Assembly (NCBI GenBank): GCA_010094045.1
Contig: ML986660.1
Span: 124,001-188,000, forward strand
Length of the DNA: 64,000 nt
Direction of reading: 5' to 3'
Origin: Lojkania enalia
Lineage: Eukaryota > Ascomycota > Dothideomycetes > Pleosporales
The position numbers and the translations under genes were made by a program. This document shows, one piece after another, positions 23,030-32,010 of the stretch. How positions within the stretch are numbered: position 1 is the first letter of the stretch; each line of letters starts with the position of its first letter. The notes beneath the pieces are model-generated. The model had not been told where the DNA came from. It saw nothing but the letters and a program-made list of their open reading frames with translations, and ran no database searches.

Positions 23030-23401
23030 ATGGTTGACTGTCAAAACTATGAGATGTTCACGGCAGGCCGGCCGCCGACAAAACTTGCCTTCGTTTCTGT
23101 TGCGAACGTCACCGAATACTCGAGCGCCCTTAGCTCGTGCTGCGGCGGTAACCCGATATCAGCCTGGGGGCCGCGGGACTGCTTTGTGTACTGCAATGTC
23201 ACAGCGCCCGAGCAAACACATCAGTCAGTGGCCGACTGCGTGGACAGCACTCTGAAGAGCCAGGATCAGGGAGGCGCGCCTGTGATGCACGACGAAGGGA
23301 TATCAAACGCCGCCGCCGAGAAGGGGCTAGGAGCGAACGGATTGCTGGGGTACGTGGTGATGGGAATTGCGTTTGTGGGATGTGTTTCGGGCATGCTGTA
23401 A
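23030..23401 (+). CDS. Small Cys-containing protein with C-terminal hydrophobic segment
   Basis: 123 aa from the ATG at 23030; the frame extends further only to a TTG. The sequence has a CC pair (SSCCGGN) and a CFVYCNV motif, plus another Cys in VADCVDS, a pattern seen in small fungal surface or secreted-type proteins of unknown role. The C-terminus is Gly/Ala-rich and then hydrophobic (LLGYVVMGIAFVGCVSGML), ending directly, like a tail anchor or GPI signal. No clear N-terminal signal peptide is present, so export is uncertain. No function can be assigned. GC-rich codon use contrasts with the A+T-leaning flanks, which supports a real gene. Confidence 0.6.
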   Translation: MVDCQNYEMFTAGRPPTKLAFVSVANVTEYSSALSSCCGGNPISAWGPRDCFVYCNVTAPEQTHQSVADCVDSTLKSQDQGGAPVMHDEGISNAAAEKGLGANGLLGYVVMGIAFVGCVSGML

Positions 23402-24042
23402 TGGGGGCAGGCTTGGGGATGCGCCAGCTGCGGGGCCCCGAGACGTGTGCAGATTTTGCTATTTCAGCGCGGGCGCATTGTTCGGTTTTGGGAGAAGAAA
23501 AAAACGGTCATGATACCCATCGCTGCGTCGTTTCCATTAGAGTCATGCAGGCCGGTCCCTATTGTCGCATTTGGGCGGCACGTTGCTACACGGTTCCAAT
23601 TGGCTGGGGAGAATGGGAAATGTAGAAAGCTACGAATACACAATTATGTACAAACCGAGAGTAATCGACCCGGAATCAAGACATGACTTGAGCCCTGGGG
23701 CCGCTCGCCGAGCCGCCAAGTAATTTGCTGTTGAGACATGCTCGGACGCAGTGGCATCAATATAGCCCTTCCTCATGGATAGGAAGAAGAGCTAAGGGAG
23801 ATTTGCTTTACTCAGCAACGGAATACGGAGATTGCCGCACTCTGATTGGCAAACGTACCTATTAAAGTGAAATCTTTTCGGTCACACGACTTTGCACTAT
23901 GGATAGCTGCTGCACAACTGACTCAGATCGTTTCGGCCTTTTCAAAAACCAAAAAAGAAAAGAAAAGGAAAGAAAGAAAGAAACCGCATATAGGATGTCA
24001 CTTGCTCTTTGACGGGCGGCATCCTTCTGTTAGAGTTATAGG
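23402..24042. other. Intergenic, upstream of MFS gene
   Basis: A+T-leaning promoter region with a short purine microsatellite (AAAG-type) at about 23941-23983, shortly before the MFS start. No gene is seen. Confidence 0.5.
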
Positions 24043-25978
24043 ATGGAGGACGAACACGAGATGTCGATTGTCCCAGCCGGCCAAGGGATTGCTGAATTGC
24101 AAAATTCGCACAGGTCTGCGAATGCACGCCTAGATTCCGAGGCAGCGCTTCAGCCTCCATATCTACGAAGGAAAGAATCCTCCACTACGGGAGGCAATGG
24201 AACGGAGAGGGGGAGATGGCGCCTTTTCGCTATCCTTACTGCGCTCTTTGTACGTAGCCAATCCCATGAAAGTGGCACTTCGAAGTATAATACATACTCC
24301 AGAGCCCTAATCCCACATGTAGCTGTCCCTATTCGTCGCCGCCTTGGATGCTACTATTGTTGCAACTGCTGCACCCACGATATCTAGAGACCTCAACTCC
24401 GCGGCAGGATATACTTGGATTGGTGCTGCTTTCCTTCTTGCTAATGCGGCTTCGGGTCCCATTTGGGCGAAATTGTCTGATATCTGGGGCAGAAAACTTA
24501 TTGTGCTGCTTGCATTGGGGACCTTCTTTGCTTCGTCTACTGTCTGTGCGACCGCCGGAACCATGCAGGCTCTGATCATTGGAAGGGCGTTTCAGGGTGC
24601 AGCCGGAGGAGGCTTGATTTTGTTAGTGCACGTGTGCATTAGTGATCTCTTCAGCTTAAGGTATGTATAAAACGAGGCGCTTCGGAAACAGAGTTGTGTT
24701 AAACATAATTAGGAAGAGGAGCCTGTTCATGGGGATGACGGAATCTATCTGGGCTCTTGCCGGGGGTATTGGCCCCATCCTCGGTGGTGTCTTTGCCTCT
24801 CTCATATCGTGGAGGTGGTGTTGTACGTTATCTGCTCCAATGAAGCTTCGCAGATACCTGCTGATCAACGTTAAGTTTACATCAATCTGCCCATTAGTGG
24901 TCTCGCGTTCGGACTAATTCTATCCTTTCTCGACATCAAACATGAACATACGTCCTTCATTAACGGTCTCAAGGCTGTAGACTGGTTTGGAATCTTGACC
25001 TTCATCGGATTCACGTTGATGGTCCTTCTAGGTCTGGATTTTGGAGGGGCCATATTTCCATGGGACTCTGAGAAAGTTATTGCCTTGCTCGTTGTGGGGG
25101 GATTCATGATATTCGCTTTCATATACAGTGAAGTCCGAGTCGCAAAGTACCCAATAATCCCGATGGGGCTTTTCAGACGAAGAACGAATATCGGGGCGCT
25201 GCTAGTAACTTTCTTTCATGGATTCGTAAGATTACCAAGATTGATATTACTAGTGGCTACTGACCATTCATAGGTATTCATTAGTGCGGAGTACTACATG
25301 CCCTTATTCCTCCAATCAGTCATCGAAGCCACGCCTCTGAAGTCAGGTCTGCTTCTTCTTCCGTTCATCGTTCCTGGTGCGATCGGCGGCATCATTGGCG
25401 GGATCTTCATACATCGGACTGGCCGCTTTCGGGAGCTTATGTGGTTGGGTACTGCCCTTCTATGCCTAGGATTTGGACTTTTAGTGTCACTTAACGAGCA
25501 TACTAGTACTACTAAAGTTGTCGGCTTTCTCATCGTTGGAGGTGTTGGCTCAGGCCTCTTATTTGAACCCCCTCTTATCGCCGTCCAAAGTCAAGTCCAG
25601 CAAGAAGACGTCGCAACTGCTACTTCCACACTCAGCTTCATCCGAAACATGGCACTAGCGATCTCTGTTGTCATCGGTGGATCAATCTTTCAGAACTCGA
25701 TGGACACCCGCGAGCCATACCTCCGCGCGGCAGGTTTGTCGCAAAATCTACTTCACGATCTCTCTGGCGAGAATGCGATGGCTAATGTCATGCTTGCTAG
25801 CACTTTGAAGAACTCGACATGGGAGTTGGCGGTCAAAGAGAGCTTCTCCTGGGCTACAAGAAACATGTGGATTACTTACACTGTGTTTGCGTTCTTGGGT
25901 ATAATTGCAAGTGTGTTGGTCGAGGCTGCACATTTGGCGACTGAACATGTTGAAATGGCTACGGGCCTAAAGAAATAA
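24043..25978 (+). CDS. MFS multidrug/toxin efflux transporter (DHA2-like, 14 TM)
   Basis: Exons 24043-24249, 24323-24660, 24713-24822, 24876-25225 and 25274-25978 give 570 codons (569 aa). The four introns are 73, 52, 53 and 48 nt, all GT-AG and phase-consistent. After a polar N-terminus, TM1 leads into ALDATIVATAAPTI, the DHA2 signature. The loop 2-3 motif GPIWAKLSDIWGRK (motif A) follows. The antiporter motif C appears as WALAGGIGPILGGVFAS followed by SWRWCFYINLP, highly characteristic of this drug:H+ antiporter family. A later SGLLLLPF segment and TM13-14 complete the protein. It should export small molecules across the plasma membrane. The substrate is unknown, and no biosynthetic gene is adjacent. 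Confidence 0.9.
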
Positions 25979-26640
25979 AAGCTATATCAACTAACGTAGT
26001 TTACAAGCGAGCGCCCAGTACAAGCGAGTGGCAGCGCGCACCACCAACGTGTTCTAATTACCATATCCAAGGTTATATACTAGGCGACAACGGAGTAGTA
26101 ACTAGAGAAGCTACAGGCCAGCTTTTAATAAAATATATTTTATTGTTGTAGAATAATCGCACAAAAAGCCGCCTCAATTCTAATAGAGTGCGCAGCTTAC
26201 TGATAGAACACGTTCACGGCGAGTGAAGTTTCTTGTATCACCACTCCCTAGTCCCCCATTCCTCCATACAGACTGGGCCACATTCTACGACTCGAAGCAG
26301 TATCAACTTGTCTATTCAACCCGTTACTCCACCCTTCTTTCGACTCACCGAGGTCTACTTTTTGCAAAGGCGCAGATTCCAAACCCACTTTTCCACCGGG
26401 TCTACTCCTCTCTACTCACCTCATCTCCACTTGTCTCTTCGCTAGAATCATGGCGGCGAGCCTGTGGAACAATATTATTTCGCCCAAACCTATTCGCTCA
26501 CTAGCTGCTCATTATGTGTATACCCATTCGTATGCAAAAATCCGTACATCCCTTTCAGCGTCTCGGACTGTGGGCGGCTTCAAGGCCTCGAATTTCAGTT
26601 GAGTAGTTGCAGTCTGTACTAGGGCTTGAATACGGGATTG
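25979..26640. other. Intergenic after MFS gene
   Basis: About 0.7 kb of A+T-leaning and pyrimidine-rich sequence. Short frames around 26223-26504 lack any motif. No gene is seen. Confidence 0.45.
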
Positions 26641-26781
26641 TCACTTGTGCCAATACCATATTGCTCCGAAAAGATCGAAGAGGAAGAGACCTAATACACC
26701 AAATGCGATGTCCCTGCCGAATTTCTAGTAGGTAGTGCCTGAACCACAGATTGCTGCGATGAGTGTTGGTGTAGCGGTAGG
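26641..26781 (-). pseudogene. Relic of a membrane-protein C-terminus, cut by an LTR-like repeat
   Basis: Minus-strand frame ending at the TGA in 26643-26641. It reads a Thr/Pro-rich piece, ICGSGTTY, a TAG, then KFGRDIAFGVLGLFLFDLFG, a membrane-segment-like stretch, and WYWHK. The TAG is in frame and the hydrophobic pattern continues past it, so this looks like a decayed single-pass protein tail. Its upstream part stops exactly where the repeat 26782-26931 begins, suggesting insertion into the gene. Confidence 0.4.
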
Positions 26782-26931
26782 TGTCGCGTGTTAGGTAGCA
26801 TCAATTGCTGAGGCAAATATTGATGTATTGAAGGAGGGTAGGTGGCCTGCCTGGCTACAGGCTGGCAGTGGCGAGACTATATAGGCCTGAAAAACAAGCC
26901 AACTATAATAGGATAGTAGAAACATGTCACA
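26782..26931 (-). repeat. Solo-LTR-like repeat, copy 1 (150 nt)
   Basis: Read on the minus strand it starts TGTGACATG and ends CGCGACA (TG...CA ends), with an internal TATATAG. It matches 34524-34672 on the plus strand nearly end to end by eye, differing at scattered positions. Bounded ends, size and the TATA-like core suit a small Ty1/copia-type solo LTR, but no target duplication was established. Confidence 0.6.
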
Positions 26932-27698
26932 GTAGGAGTGATGGAAATTGGGGCCCAAGCGGGCTCTCGAGTCGAAACTAGAGGCGCCAGCGCCCAAGTA
27001 TTCTGGCCCTGCCTAGCTCTTAATGTGTTAGCGGCCATTATCTGTGTAGTAACATGCATGCAAGAAGCGCTGTGGGCTGTGAAACATCTTCAAGCTCGTG
27101 TACTGTGGAGACTGGGAAGTACCCGATCAGTAGATTGTCGCCAGTATGCTTGAATATGATTCTATTGTGAATGGGTGCATTTGAAGAAATGCTCCGTTAA
27201 GATGAGCGAATGAATTAAATAGCATCGCTGGAGCCTTACAAAGGGGTGTTATAAACTAGAGTCTACCTGAGTTGTTCATACACAATGAATCGAACGCTCA
27301 TATCTTTGACGTGTTTCACAGTATTGATGAACTATTCTGCTTGCAAAAGGTCCATTTCTAGAGGACACAGAATTAGCGGTCGGTAGGAGGGCCACAAGTC
27401 AGAAGCATAGATGCAACTGTGTGTCTGTTTCAAAGGTAATTGATAGAAGGAGATATGAATTGAAAGACTTGTAATTTAAGGGAGAATAAATCATAATATT
27501 CTATGGCTAAGTTAAAATATTGTAGTAAAAGAAAGTTACATAGCATATTTTCTTGGTTGGGAAGGCTAGTACTCTTGGATAAGGGTAGCCGGGGGAATTG
27601 TGTTGATTGGCGACGGACGAAGAATAATGCCGAGGAGGAGGTACGGCGAAGTTCGAGATTTCTATCCGTCCTGCAATAGGAGAGTCATACCTATGACC
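26932..27698. other. A+T-leaning stretch, no supported gene
   Basis: No conserved motif is seen. Open frames across 26938-27153 are short and probably chance. Confidence 0.4.
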
Positions 27699-27993
27699 TC
27701 ATTTTGCATCAAAAATTTTCCTGATATCCAACCCTAGATTAGCGATTGGCTTCGGCACAGTAATGTCCCCGACTCGAGGGGTGGCCTCGAATTATCGACT
27801 ATGCATCTCGTGCCCTCGAGTGATTGAGAGTGGCTTTCTAGGTATAACCGCCTTGCCGAACTCAAGAATCGTTTTGTCATTTGATATCTTTCGACCAGAT
27901 GAGTCTATGGTAAGCAATTGCGCATAGGATGAGGATAATGACAATCCCGATGATCGTGCTGGCGACGAGTCCTATTGTCTGTTCTAGTGTCAT
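27699..27993 (-). pseudogene. Decayed single-pass membrane-protein exon
   Basis: A minus-strand frame from ATG at 27993 gives 38 aa ending at 27877: MTLEQTIGLVAS followed by a membrane segment (TIIGIVIILILCAIAY) and HRLIWSKDIK. Directly at that stop a second frame (shifted by one) opens as NDKTILEFGKAVIPRKPLSI, crosses one TAA, and continues as FEATPRVGDITVPKP to a TGA at 27699. The pattern is one TM plus cytoplasmic tail broken by a frameshift and a nonsense codon. A real 38-residue peptide cannot be excluded. Confidence 0.4.
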
Positions 27994-28474
27994 GATATCA
28001 TTTGACTGTAGCAGTGGATAATCGATGTCCAAATGATTGGGATGCCTTCATAGAGACCGGCTATTCACTCGAAATTATTTGGACTTGCAAATGTTGACAA
28101 TATTGTCCATACATTTATGGTACATGAATAGAGATATAAGGATAACTTTCGGGGCGCAGAAATAGATATCAAACACGAAAAAGGATTTAGTCATAACGTA
28201 GATCCTAGGAGGAAGATTAACCAAAAAATTGTGGTCTTCGTAGGTATAGTCGAGCTTTCTGTTTACTAAAGAATTAGAAGGGCATCGGCCACAAATACAG
28301 GGTTGTTATTCAATTCCTCTCTAGTTGACATAGTAGCCAATATAGATCAATATTAAATGCTAATCAACCTAAACATATTGTTCACCACATTTCCGGATCG
28401 TAGATCTGCATAAGTGTGTCTAGAGTTCGGGGGCTAATATTGACCATCAAAGGCGGGGGCAAGAGACCACCGAT
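27994..28474. other. Intergenic, no supported gene
   Basis: A+T-leaning sequence with no conserved coding pattern seen. Confidence 0.4.
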
Positions 28475-28888
28475 TTAAGGCGGAGTAGACTGACTTCTCT
28501 TAGGAGGCGAAAGATGCGTACCTACAGTCATTCTGCGAGTAGAATGGAGATGTGCAGAGGCAGAATAGATCGCGGTGATTGGAACGACGGGTGATGCAGG
28601 TGTATTCGGATATGGCGTAGATGTTGGAGACGTTGCGGCCCTTGGCCTTGGTAAGGACTGAAATGTAGCTTCGACATCGCCGTTCTTGGCCCCGGCTTTG
28701 GGTCGATAGCGCTTGGGCATACAATGAACTATGGCCATGACCATAGTGAGGATTATAATAAGCGGAAGCGTGACTGCTAGAATGAGGATTAGCCGCGTGC
28801 GGTTCTCACCCGAGACGCCGAGGAAACGCGAAAAGATTCCTGCATTTAGCGTTTTTGTGTCGAAAGTTACAATTAAAGCTAGTAACAA
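28475..28888 (-). CDS. Hypothetical single-pass membrane protein, C-terminal exon
   Basis: The frame ends at 28475 and is open for 137 codons, but its upstream limit (28888) is a TTG and an in-frame TAG lies just above, so the N-terminus must come from another exon. A candidate acceptor (aaatgcag) lies near 28846. The exon encodes an NRT glycosylation-type site, a strong membrane segment (LILILAVTLPLIIILTMVMA), a basic stop-transfer (KRYRPKAGAK) and a Ser/Thr/Pro-rich tail. This is a type I surface-protein layout; no family could be named. Upstream exons may be lost, in which case it is a pseudogene like its neighbours. Confidence 0.4.
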   Translation of the reverse strand: MLLALIVTFDTKTLNAGIFSRFLGVSGENRTRLILILAVTLPLIIILTMVMAIVHCMPKRYRPKAGAKNGDVEATFQSLPRPRAATSPTSTPYPNTPASPVVPITAIYSASAHLHSTRRMTVGTHLSPPKRSQSTPP

Positions 28889-28921
28889 TGCGAATACAAA
28901 GGGCTATGACTGCACAATAAT

Positions 28922-29290
28922 TCAATGGGATTGAAATAGAATAATGCTTGGCGTGCCTAAGAGTTTTCTTGGGGTATATCGAAATAAGCAATAGCGGGAA
29001 GGCGTAAAGGACACGGCATAAAAGAGCGGATAGATAACGGTTCTAGCAACGAGGGAAAGATAGTACCATTGTCTTCTCATCGCTAGAAACGGTTCGGCGG
29101 GACAAAGAATAATTACAATGATCTTATATACCGGCTGTTCTAGCCAAAGAGAAATGAATCTGGACGAATATACACCGACGTAGCACATGACGACGAGCAT
29201 TCACGATGCGAGGGTGATAAGTTGACTACCTATGTACACAATTTCGGCAAAATCTCCGATCCATGCACCGAGCCAGAGCCATAGCTAAGG
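28922..29290 (-). pseudogene. Relic of a multi-pass membrane protein
   Basis: After a plausible acceptor (ccttag), the minus-strand frame reads LWLWLGAWIGDFAEIVYIG and SQLITLAS, meets a TGA at 29203-29201, and continues in the same frame through MLVVMCYVGVYSSRF and two further hydrophobic stretches to 28922. The aromatic and hydrophobic composition either side of the stop indicates one original coding region. The family is not recognised. It lies upstream of the 28475-28888 exon on the same strand and could once have been part of the same gene. Confidence 0.35.
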
Positions 29291-29396
29291 AAGTGCGTAT
29301 GTTATGAGCCCTTCACTACAAATCTTGGGTCGTATGAAAGGGTGAAAACTTTATATATGAAGAAGTTGGCTTCCCATGGCTGATGTGGGAAGAACA

Positions 29397-30206
29397 TCAC
29401 TCCCCGGAGAGCTTCGTCGCGACACTCGGCCGCCGCGAGTTCGAACTACTACTCGACGAGCTACTCGCGCCTAGGCTCTTCCTTCTGCCATCGAAGTTAG
29501 TCCTCGACATGGGATCGGATGCGGTGCTAAAAGGCCGTATGCTCGGCTGGGGAGGGAAGTAGTCCTCCCCAAGGTAGCGTTCTTCGCCGTTTGCAACTGG
29601 GGTCCTGGAGCGACTCTGCATGGGGCTCATTCGCATGGCCTCCGGGCTCCAGGTCCATCGCTGGCTGCCGCTCGTCAAGCTCCTCTGGTGCTTTCGCTTG
29701 GGTATGGCAGCGGGGAGCTCGAGGCGCGAGTTCATGCCCATCCACAGGGCCTCTTCCTCGTCGTCGCCAGGCACCCTCCATCCGCCGACGCCCTCGAAGT
29801 CGCGCGTCAGTTCGCTGGTGCCGACGAGGGACGCGAAGGAGGCACTCGATGTACTCTTGTTGCGCAGGCGCGGCGGGTTGGGGGGCGCTAGGTCCTGAGA
29901 AGCGCTGCCACTGCCGCTGCTGCGTCGGTGGCGGGCCCGGTGCGGCGAGGTTCGAGGGGGCGAAGCGCGTTTCGAGGTCGGCTTGGGCGGCGGGGGGAAG
30001 ACGTATGCATGGAGGAGGGCGACGCTGAGCTCGAAGTAGACAATGGACACGCGGACGGCAAGGGTGCTCACGGCAAAGGCTGTGGTGACGACGGCGAAGG
30101 CGGCGAGCGGGATCGAGACGAGGAGTAGCAGCGGTGGGCCGAGCATGTACAGCGGGCTGGTGAGGCGCGGGCGTGGAATGCAGGTGGAGATGCAGAGCGA
30201 AGACAT
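29397..30206 (-). CDS. Conserved-looking hypothetical protein with N-terminal hydrophobic region
   Basis: Intronless, 269 aa, with an ATG at 30206 and a stop at 29397. Residues about 18-70 are hydrophobic (MLGPPLLLLVSIPLAAFAVV and a following stretch ending near LLHAYVF), probably two membrane helices. The rest is a Ser/Arg/Pro-rich disordered tail with short ordered blocks such as RDFEGVGGWR and ALWMGMNSRLELP, which look like conserved motifs of a fungal-specific family of unknown function. A serine run (SSSSSSSS) lies near the C-terminus. GC-rich third positions and length support a true gene; the overlapping plus-strand frames (29591-30028 and others) are shadows. Confidence 0.7.
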   Translation of the reverse strand: MSSLCISTCIPRPRLTSPLYMLGPPLLLLVSIPLAAFAVVTTAFAVSTLAVRVSIVYFELSVALLHAYVFPPPPKPTSKRASPPRTSPHRARHRRSSGSGSASQDLAPPNPPRLRNKSTSSASFASLVGTSELTRDFEGVGGWRVPGDDEEEALWMGMNSRLELPAAIPKRKHQRSLTSGSQRWTWSPEAMRMSPMQSRSRTPVANGEERYLGEDYFPPQPSIRPFSTASDPMSRTNFDGRRKSLGASSSSSSSSNSRRPSVATKLSGE

Positions 30207-30823
30207 GATGGCGACACCATCTCGGCCAACTCGATGAAACTTAGTACAAGTACAGTGCGACTAGGTATCTGTTTGGAGGTAGTAGTGTGCCGTTTGCATG
30301 TGTTTGCATGTGATGTATGGGCCATGTGAGGCGATTATTGCTGCCAAGCCACCGTCGTCCCGGTGTTTCTCCGATAAAAGACGGTGATTGGCTACGGACG
30401 CGTTCATTCACCACTAACTACTATACCTAACATATTTCAGCGTCTCCATTAAGTCATCAAGTTGGAAACAAGTAATACATACGCGAAAGCTTCCCGGGCA
30501 TCGGATAGGCTACGATAGGCCGCTTTGAAGACGCAGTTTGCAATGTCTTCCACAAAGAGCTGTAACCTCGCCGCCGGGGGTTCAAAGAAACGTCGAGCAC
30601 TATGCACGCTTCCCCAAGTCCATTTTTGGCCCCTTTATGTGCAGGCTTTGAGGGCTATGCATGCTTTGTGCGCTTCATTTTCCTCCAAACAAAGTCTGCG
30701 TTTCAACGGAGGCTTTCTTAAGCTCGTTTTCGTCGCCATTCCGTCCCACATCTGCACTTGCTCACAGTCGCAACAGCTTGGAAGCATACATCAACTACAG
30801 CCACTTCGTCTCCATCAATTACC
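30207..30823. other. Divergent promoter region
   Basis: About 0.6 kb shared by two divergent genes (29397-30206 minus, 30824-31408 plus). No distinctive operator or RNA gene is recognised. Confidence 0.45.
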
Positions 30824-31408
30824 ATGACCGACCAAACCTTTGGCGTGGGAGAGCAACCTGTCCAGGCCATCAACACCGTTGTCACCTCCACGGGGGCCGC
30901 CTATGCTGGCGACGCAACCCAGCAGAACAGTGCCCGCTTCACACGCGCGGAGCGACGCGCCTATGCCAAAGAAAAGAGAGTCGCCCAGCAGGCTAATAAG
31001 CCCCACAAGAAGGGCCACAAGAAGCAGCTGCACTCAACTGCTGGCCCCAGCGTCGGCAATGTCGAAGACGTCATAACCTATCTACTCACCATCCGCGGAA
31101 TGCAAGGCGGCCGCAACATGGACGAGACACTGAACCGTGTGGCCAAGAACCTAGGCCAACACATTGCGAATGTCTCCTCGAAGAATGCCCAGCCGTCTGC
31201 AAAGAAGCCAGAGAAGATGCAGAAGCGCAAGGAGCTGCGCGCCGAGAAGAGGAAGCTGAAGCTGGCACAGGCCGAGAGCGCGAAGAGAGAGGAAGGCTCT
31301 ATTAAGGCTGGCCTTGAGCCTGTACCAGAACCACAACCACAACCGCAGCCCGGGCAGCAACAACAGCCGCTCCCTGAGTTCGATGAGATCGTCTTCGACC
31401 ATCTGTGA
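30824..31408 (+). CDS. Small Lys-rich hypothetical protein
   Basis: 194 aa from the ATG at 30824 (MTDQTFGVGEQ); the frame upstream extends only to a TTG. The N-terminal half has a RAERRAYAKEKRVAQQ basic patch and a KKGHKKQ segment. Residues about 85-115 form a short predicted helical block, followed by a Lys/Arg/Glu coiled-coil-like region and an acidic end after a PQPQPQPGQQQQP low-complexity linker. The composition suggests a nucleic-acid- or ribosome-associated protein, but no named domain is visible. Confidence 0.7.
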   Translation: MTDQTFGVGEQPVQAINTVVTSTGAAYAGDATQQNSARFTRAERRAYAKEKRVAQQANKPHKKGHKKQLHSTAGPSVGNVEDVITYLLTIRGMQGGRNMDETLNRVAKNLGQHIANVSSKNAQPSAKKPEKMQKRKELRAEKRKLKLAQAESAKREEGSIKAGLEPVPEPQPQPQPGQQQQPLPEFDEIVFDHL

Positions 31409-31746
31409 TCGAGGGACGCTCATATTTTACCCCAAAATCTCCTGTCCCCTATGTTCTTTTAATTTTGATCTGCTCGTTCTGTAGTACGTAGTGTACTTCT
31501 ATTCATTATATAATGTATTCTGATCTTCAGCACTTTCACATCTCCTCTTATCTACCATCCTTATATGCTTTCATAATGTTATATAAGCCGATGTATATAC
31601 TTTCATCACTATCATATCAAACCGTTTGTCCGCCCCTCCAATACACAGCTCTAATCTTAAAACTTTCACCCCATGTTTGGGCAGGCATCTTGGTGCATAT
31701 CATCCATAATGTCATACACAGTCCTTTGCTACCTTTCCAGTGTCGC
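31409..31746. other. Intergenic
   Basis: 3' flank of the Lys-rich gene and upstream region of the small TM protein; nothing further is seen. Confidence 0.4.
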
Positions 31747-32010
31747 ATGCCCACCATTGCCGCCCGCAATATTAATGCTGTTTTCAACTCACTCCAACAT
31801 ACAACCTCTTACACTCTTGTCTCGGGCTTGATTAGTCTGGCCGTCATTGTCGCTATCCTCGTCATTACCACTACAATCGTTGCCATTTTCTTCCGCAAGA
31901 CGATTCCCCATTGGATCACTCAATCTAGCAATCGAGATTTTGAGCAGGGCTGGCTAGCAAGTGAGCCAGCAGAAAACTGCAGGAATTTTTCTGCAGCACC
32001 ATCTCAATGA
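31747..32010 (+). CDS. Small single-pass membrane protein
   Basis: 87 aa from the ATG at 31747 (MPTIAARNINAVF). A longer frame reaches back to 31513 but its first 78 residues look like untranslated leader. There is one strong membrane segment (LVSGLISLAVIVAILVITTT and following) with a basic stop-transfer (FFRKTIPHW), then a polar tail. The topology resembles the decayed TM exons at 1.6, 26.7, 27.9 and 28.5 kb. No function is assigned, and a chance or decayed frame is possible. Confidence 0.4.
   Translation: MPTIAARNINAVFNSLQHTTSYTLVSGLISLAVIVAILVITTTIVAIFFRKTIPHWITQSSNRDFEQGWLASEPAENCRNFSAAPSQ

Noticed and set aside
23941..23983. AAAG-type purine tract as a regulatory element
   Set aside because: Simple microsatellite in the leader of the MFS gene; no specific function can be supported.
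29591..30028. 145-aa plus-strand frame, Arg/Ser/Gly-rich
   Set aside because: It is the shadow of the 269-aa minus-strand gene in GC-rich DNA.
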